Below are positions 4,674 through 7,675 of a DNA stretch of 7,675 bases, one piece after another; position 1 is the stretch's first letter, and every line of letters begins with the position of its first letter. The translations under genes were made by a program, and so were the position numbers. The notes under the pieces are model-generated. The model saw only the letters and a list, made by a program, of their open reading frames with translations. It made no database searches and had not been told where the DNA came from. The DNA lies in the NCBI GenBank assembly GCA_937927975.1, contig CALEZT010000147.1:1-7675 (forward strand). Direction: 5' to 3'. This DNA comes from an uncultured Phycisphaerales bacterium (GTDB taxonomy: Bacteria > Planctomycetota > Phycisphaerae > Sedimentisphaerales > Anaerobacaceae).

Positions 4674-6173
4674 TCATCCCCGGTAGCCCGGATTACGAAC
4701 GGGCACGACGGCCTCGGTGTCCACGAGGAATTTCGTGATGAGGGCGTTCAATTGGCGGGCCCGTTCGGGCTCCTTCGCGGCGAGATTCTCCATCTCGCCG
4801 GGGTCGCTGCGCAGGTTGTAGAGTTCAAGCCGGTCGGTGGCGTCGTCGTTCTGTGCGTAGAGGCGGATGAGTTTCCAGTCGCCTCGTCGTACGCTCGTGC
4901 CGGGATGCTGGCCGCTCGCGGGCGTGTCGTGGGGGAAGTGGCAGAAGATGGCGTCGCGTGCGAGCGTGCCGCCTTTGAGCAGCGGCGCGAGGCTGACGCC
5001 GTCGGGCCTGACGTTCTTCGGCAGCGGCACGCCAGCCATGTCCAGCAGCGTGGGCATCCAGTCGATGCTCTGGATCACGGCGTCGTTCGTCGTGCCCTTT
5101 TGGGTCACGCCCGGCCACAGGACGATGCAGGGCTCCCGCACGCCGCCCTCGTACAGGCTCGCCTTGCCGTTACGCAACGGGAGATTGCTCGTGGGCGGCG
5201 CCGTCATGTCGGCCTGGAACCGAGTGCTCTTGTGTTCTACGGTGTCGCCCGGGCCACCCCAACTGATGCCGCCGTTATCGGAGAAGAACACGATGACGGT
5301 CCGGTCGGCGAGACCGCATTCTTCCACTGCGGCAAGCACGCGACCTACACCCTCGTCGAGACTCTCGACCATCGCGGCATAGACCGGATTGCGCTGAGAA
5401 CTGTTCGGATCGGCCAGCCTGCGATACTTCGCCACGAGCGGGTCCTTTGCATCGTACGGCGCGTGGACGCTGAACGGCCAGTAGTTAACATAGAACGGCC
5501 GGTCCCGGTTCGCGCGGATGAACTCCACAACGCGCGACGACACCGCGTCCTCGATGTGCTCGTCCGATCTGCTCTTGATCCCGAGGGCCGGTGGGAATTT
5601 CCACGGTGCGACGTAGCTGCCCGCGGGTCCGGGTCCGGGCCAGTGCGGCCAATCCACGTCGAAGCCGTGCTGGAGGGCGGAATAGGGTTCCGCGCCAAGA
5701 TGCCATTTGCCGAAATGTCCCGTGCGATAGCCGGCGTCGCGCAGCACCTTGGGCAGCGTGACGTAGTCGGTCTTCAAGCGGGTGATGCTGTCGGCCACAA
5801 GCACGCGCATCTTCGGATTGCCCTTGACGAGCTGCTTGTCCAGGACCACGCGCGGGACATGGCAAACCGGCGCCGTGATGCCGGTACGCGCCGGCCACAG
5901 ACCCGTGAGCACGCTGCTCCGGGTCGGGGAGCACAGCGGATTGGCTGCGTAGGCCTGCGTGAACCGAACGCCGCGAGCCGCGAGCCGGTCCAGGTTGGGC
6001 GTCTGGTGGAATCGGCTGCCAAAGCAACCCAGGTCGCGCCAGCCCAGATCGTCGGCCATGATGAACAGAATATTGGGTCTCACGGGCGCGGCGGCGCCGC
6101 TCGCCCGCGGGACCGCTACAGGAGCCAGCAACAGAGTAAAGACTACGCTGGAGATCTGCTTCGTGTAGGGCAT
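4674..6173 (-). CDS. Secreted type I sulfatase (arylsulfatase-like, S1 family)
   Basis: 499 residues from ATG 6173, with AAGG about 5 nt upstream; a longer frame to 6233 would overlap the preceding gene and displace the signal peptide. Residues 1-27 form a Sec signal peptide (Lys5, hydrophobic ISSVVFTLLLAPVAV, then ASGAAA). Alkaline-phosphatase-fold core: NILFIMADDLG (metal ligands Asp41, Asp42), CSPTRSSVLTG with Cys81 as the residue converted to formylglycine and Arg85, FGKWHLG (Lys156, His158), SVHAPY (His237), FFSDNGG (Asp299, Asn300) and LRNGKASLYEGGVREP (Lys337). The C-terminal subdomain has GDWKLI and ELYNLRSDPGEMENLA. It hydrolyses a sulfate ester, probably on a polysaccharide, outside the cytoplasm; the substrate cannot be read from sequence. 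It is the second gene of an operon, 29 nt after the other sulfatase. Length and C-terminus look complete. Confidence 0.94.
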   Translation of the reverse strand: MPYTKQISSVVFTLLLAPVAVPRASGAAAPVRPNILFIMADDLGWRDLGCFGSRFHQTPNLDRLAARGVRFTQAYAANPLCSPTRSSVLTGLWPARTGITAPVCHVPRVVLDKQLVKGNPKMRVLVADSITRLKTDYVTLPKVLRDAGYRTGHFGKWHLGAEPYSALQHGFDVDWPHWPGPGPAGSYVAPWKFPPALGIKSRSDEHIEDAVSSRVVEFIRANRDRPFYVNYWPFSVHAPYDAKDPLVAKYRRLADPNSSQRNPVYAAMVESLDEGVGRVLAAVEECGLADRTVIVFFSDNGGISWGGPGDTVEHKSTRFQADMTAPPTSNLPLRNGKASLYEGGVREPCIVLWPGVTQKGTTNDAVIQSIDWMPTLLDMAGVPLPKNVRPDGVSLAPLLKGGTLARDAIFCHFPHDTPASGQHPGTSVRRGDWKLIRLYAQNDDATDRLELYNLRSDPGEMENLAAKEPERARQLNALITKFLVDTEAVVPVRNPGYRG

Positions 6174-6202
6174 TGCCTTGAGTCCCGGTTTTCGTCGAGG
6201 TT

Positions 6203-7636
6203 TCAGCGCAAAGGCGTCGGGAGGAAGTCCCAATCAAGGACCATTTTTTCGGTCAGAGCCTCTTTGAGCTCTCGCTCGATCTGGGCATATTCCTTGTTGC
6301 CGGCGAGGTTCACGAGTTCGCCCGGGTCGGCGTCGAGATCGTAGAGTTCGTAGGTCGGACGCGGCAGCGTGAAGTAGGTGCGCACGAATTCCGGCGCCAG
6401 CTTGCCCCCTTCAAAGGCCGCTTTCATTTCCTGCCAGCCAGGATCGCGCTGGCTGTCGACCGGCGCCACCGCCTGGTGCGGCGTGCAGTTGTAGATCAGC
6501 TTGAATCTCGCGGACCGGACGCAGCGGGCCAGGTCGAAGGTGGACGCCAGGATGTCGGGCTTCATGCCGCCGTCGCCGCCGTGCGGGCCGCGCTCGGCAA
6601 AGATGTGCTGGCGACCCTCGAATCGCTCACCCCGCAACAGCTTCAGGTAGCTGACGCCGCTCATCTCCTTCGGCGGGACAAGTCCCGCGGCCTCGAGCAG
6701 CGTCGGCGCGAAGTCTTCCCCGGAGATCAGCTCCTTCGTGACTCCACCGGCCCTGACCACGCCGGGCCAGCGCACGAGAAGAGGCACGTTGATGCCGGGG
6801 TCATAGAGCGAGCCTTTGCCGTGGGGCATCGCCATGCCGTTGTCGCCCATGAAGACGACGATCGTGTTTTCGGCAAAGCCCCGTCGTTCGAGCGTGTCGA
6901 GCACCGACTGTACGTCGCCGTCGAGATGCTCCACCTCGGCGATGTAGCGGGCAAGATCGTTTCGCACGCCCGGCAGGTCGGGCAGATGAGGCGGCAGCGT
7001 GAGCCTGGTGGGATCGGGCACTCCCTGCGGACCTTGCGTATTCCAGACATGGTGCGGATCGCTGAAACCCAGCCAGAAGAACCACGGCTGGTTCTTCGGA
7101 GCCGCATCGAGAAAGGCCGCCAGTTTGCCGCCGAAATCGCGCATGCCGCCTCCCTGTTCAACGTAGTCCACGCGATCGGTGAACCGGCGAAGTTTGTGTC
7201 GGTCCAGCGCGCCGCCGATCACCGGCGCTCCGCGTTCTCCAGAGGTGGCGGGACCATCGAGGTGATAGCTGCGTCCGGCCACGCCGGTGAAATAGCCCCC
7301 CTTGTCGCGGAGCAGATCCGGAAGAGCCGGCACTTCAGCGGGCAGCGGTGACGTGAAGCGAACCATGCGGACTGCCACAGGCGAACGGCCCGTCATCAAC
7401 GACGCGCGGGACGGTACGCACTGTGGGCACCCAACGAACATCCGATCGAATCGCATGCCCTGCGCCGCCAGCCGGTCAAGGTTCGGCGTGCGAGCGTCCG
7501 TGTTCCCATAGCAGCCCAGATAGGGATAACTGTGGTCGTCGGACAGCAGGAACAGGATATTGGGCTTCTCGGCGGCAAGACATCGGCCGCAGAGCATCAC
7601 GAGACACAGACGCAGGATCGGCCGCACGTTGCTCAT
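6203..7636 (-). CDS. Secreted type I sulfatase (heparan N-sulfatase/sulfohydrolase-like)
   Basis: 477 residues from ATG 7636, preceded by AGGGGAG with a 7-nt spacer; a TTG at 7642 is too close to that site. The N-terminus MSNVRPILRLCLVMLCGR ending CLAAEKPN is a signal peptide. Key residues: LLSDDHSYPYLGCYG (Asp33, Asp34), CVPSRASLMTGRSP with Cys73 as formylglycine precursor and Arg77, SYHLDG (His125), SDPHHVW (His195/196), FMGDNGM (Asp265, Asn266), GKGSLYDPGI (Lys274). C-terminal YELYDLDADPGELVNLA. The short Cys motif CVPSR and the DDH opening resemble the N-sulfoglucosamine sulfohydrolase branch, suggesting a glycosaminoglycan-like or algal sulfated substrate, but this is weak. It is the first gene of the sulfatase operon. 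Cys-type sulfatases need a formylglycine-generating enzyme or anaerobic maturase, not found here. Confidence 0.94.
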   Translation of the reverse strand: MSNVRPILRLCLVMLCGRCLAAEKPNILFLLSDDHSYPYLGCYGNTDARTPNLDRLAAQGMRFDRMFVGCPQCVPSRASLMTGRSPVAVRMVRFTSPLPAEVPALPDLLRDKGGYFTGVAGRSYHLDGPATSGERGAPVIGGALDRHKLRRFTDRVDYVEQGGGMRDFGGKLAAFLDAAPKNQPWFFWLGFSDPHHVWNTQGPQGVPDPTRLTLPPHLPDLPGVRNDLARYIAEVEHLDGDVQSVLDTLERRGFAENTIVVFMGDNGMAMPHGKGSLYDPGINVPLLVRWPGVVRAGGVTKELISGEDFAPTLLEAAGLVPPKEMSGVSYLKLLRGERFEGRQHIFAERGPHGGDGGMKPDILASTFDLARCVRSARFKLIYNCTPHQAVAPVDSQRDPGWQEMKAAFEGGKLAPEFVRTYFTLPRPTYELYDLDADPGELVNLAGNKEYAQIERELKEALTEKMVLDWDFLPTPLR

Positions 7637-7659
7637 ACGCAATCTCCCCTATTCAGAAA

Positions 7660-7670
7660 GTGTCAGATCC
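7660..7670 (-). promoter_or_regulatory. GGATCTGACAC element upstream of the sulfatase operon
   Basis: The same 11-mer occurs in the ECF leader (1639-1649). Here it ends 23 nt before the sulfatase ATG, against 14 nt in the ECF leader. It is a candidate regulatory site or part of a dispersed palindrome; an 11-bp match alone is expected by chance somewhere in a window this size, so the support comes only from position. Confidence 0.2.
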
Positions 7671-7675
7671 TCACG

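Noticed and set aside
4752..6344. Very long plus-strand open frame (530 codons) opposite the sulfatases
   Set aside because: It is antisense to sulfatase genes with complete motifs; its translation is Arg/His/Val-rich without a domain, as expected for a shadow of a GC-rich gene.
6476..7351. Plus-strand open frame of 291 codons opposite the first sulfatase
   Set aside because: Same reason: antisense shadow of an intact coding sequence, with no recognisable domain or ribosome binding site.

Overview
The window looks like an accessory stretch of a GC-rich planctomycete-type (Planctomycetes/Verrucomicrobia-like) genome or metagenome contig. Pointers are an ECF sigma factor of the kind usually paired with a serine/threonine kinase gene, two secreted type I sulfatases in tandem, an integrase with an FYTLR-type active-site box and an excisionase-like HTH gene. 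The taxonomic placement is inference; no rRNA or other phylogenetic marker is present.

Layout. 1-522 (+) is the C-terminal end of a tyrosine recombinase that starts outside the window. 446-847 (-) is a small HTH/excisionase-like gene whose 3' end overlaps the integrase 3' end tail to tail. 848-1663 holds no confident gene: one very short ORF with a good Shine-Dalgarno site, a G-rich tract and a small inverted repeat. 1664-2239 (+) is the ECF sigma factor. A well-formed ribosome binding site and GTG start at 2299-2313 look like the beginning of its usual downstream partner, but after about five codons the sequence changes into IS66 transposase sequence on the minus strand.

2327-4653 (-) is nested mobile-element debris. 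A group II intron (about 2396-4266) with an intact reverse transcriptase/maturase lacking an endonuclease domain, a textbook 34-nt domain V and a perfect 6-bp EBS1/IBS1 match sits inside an internal fragment of an IS66 transposase gene. Upstream of that fragment on the same strand is a separate IS66 C-terminal fragment, so the transposase parts are out of order (C-terminal piece first, middle piece second). The IS66 parts are dead; the intron looks potentially active.

4674-7636 (-) is a two-gene operon of secreted sulfatases, 29 nt apart, with the Cys-type formylglycine motifs CVPSR and CSPTR and their metal ligands in place. They probably desulfate polysaccharides in the periplasm or outside the cell. 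Their transcription runs towards the IS66/intron block, with no obvious terminator between.

No wholly new system is evident. The most informative observations are the intron-in-IS66 nesting, the apparent beheading of the ECF partner gene by that nest, and the tail-to-tail overlap of the integrase and excisionase-like genes.
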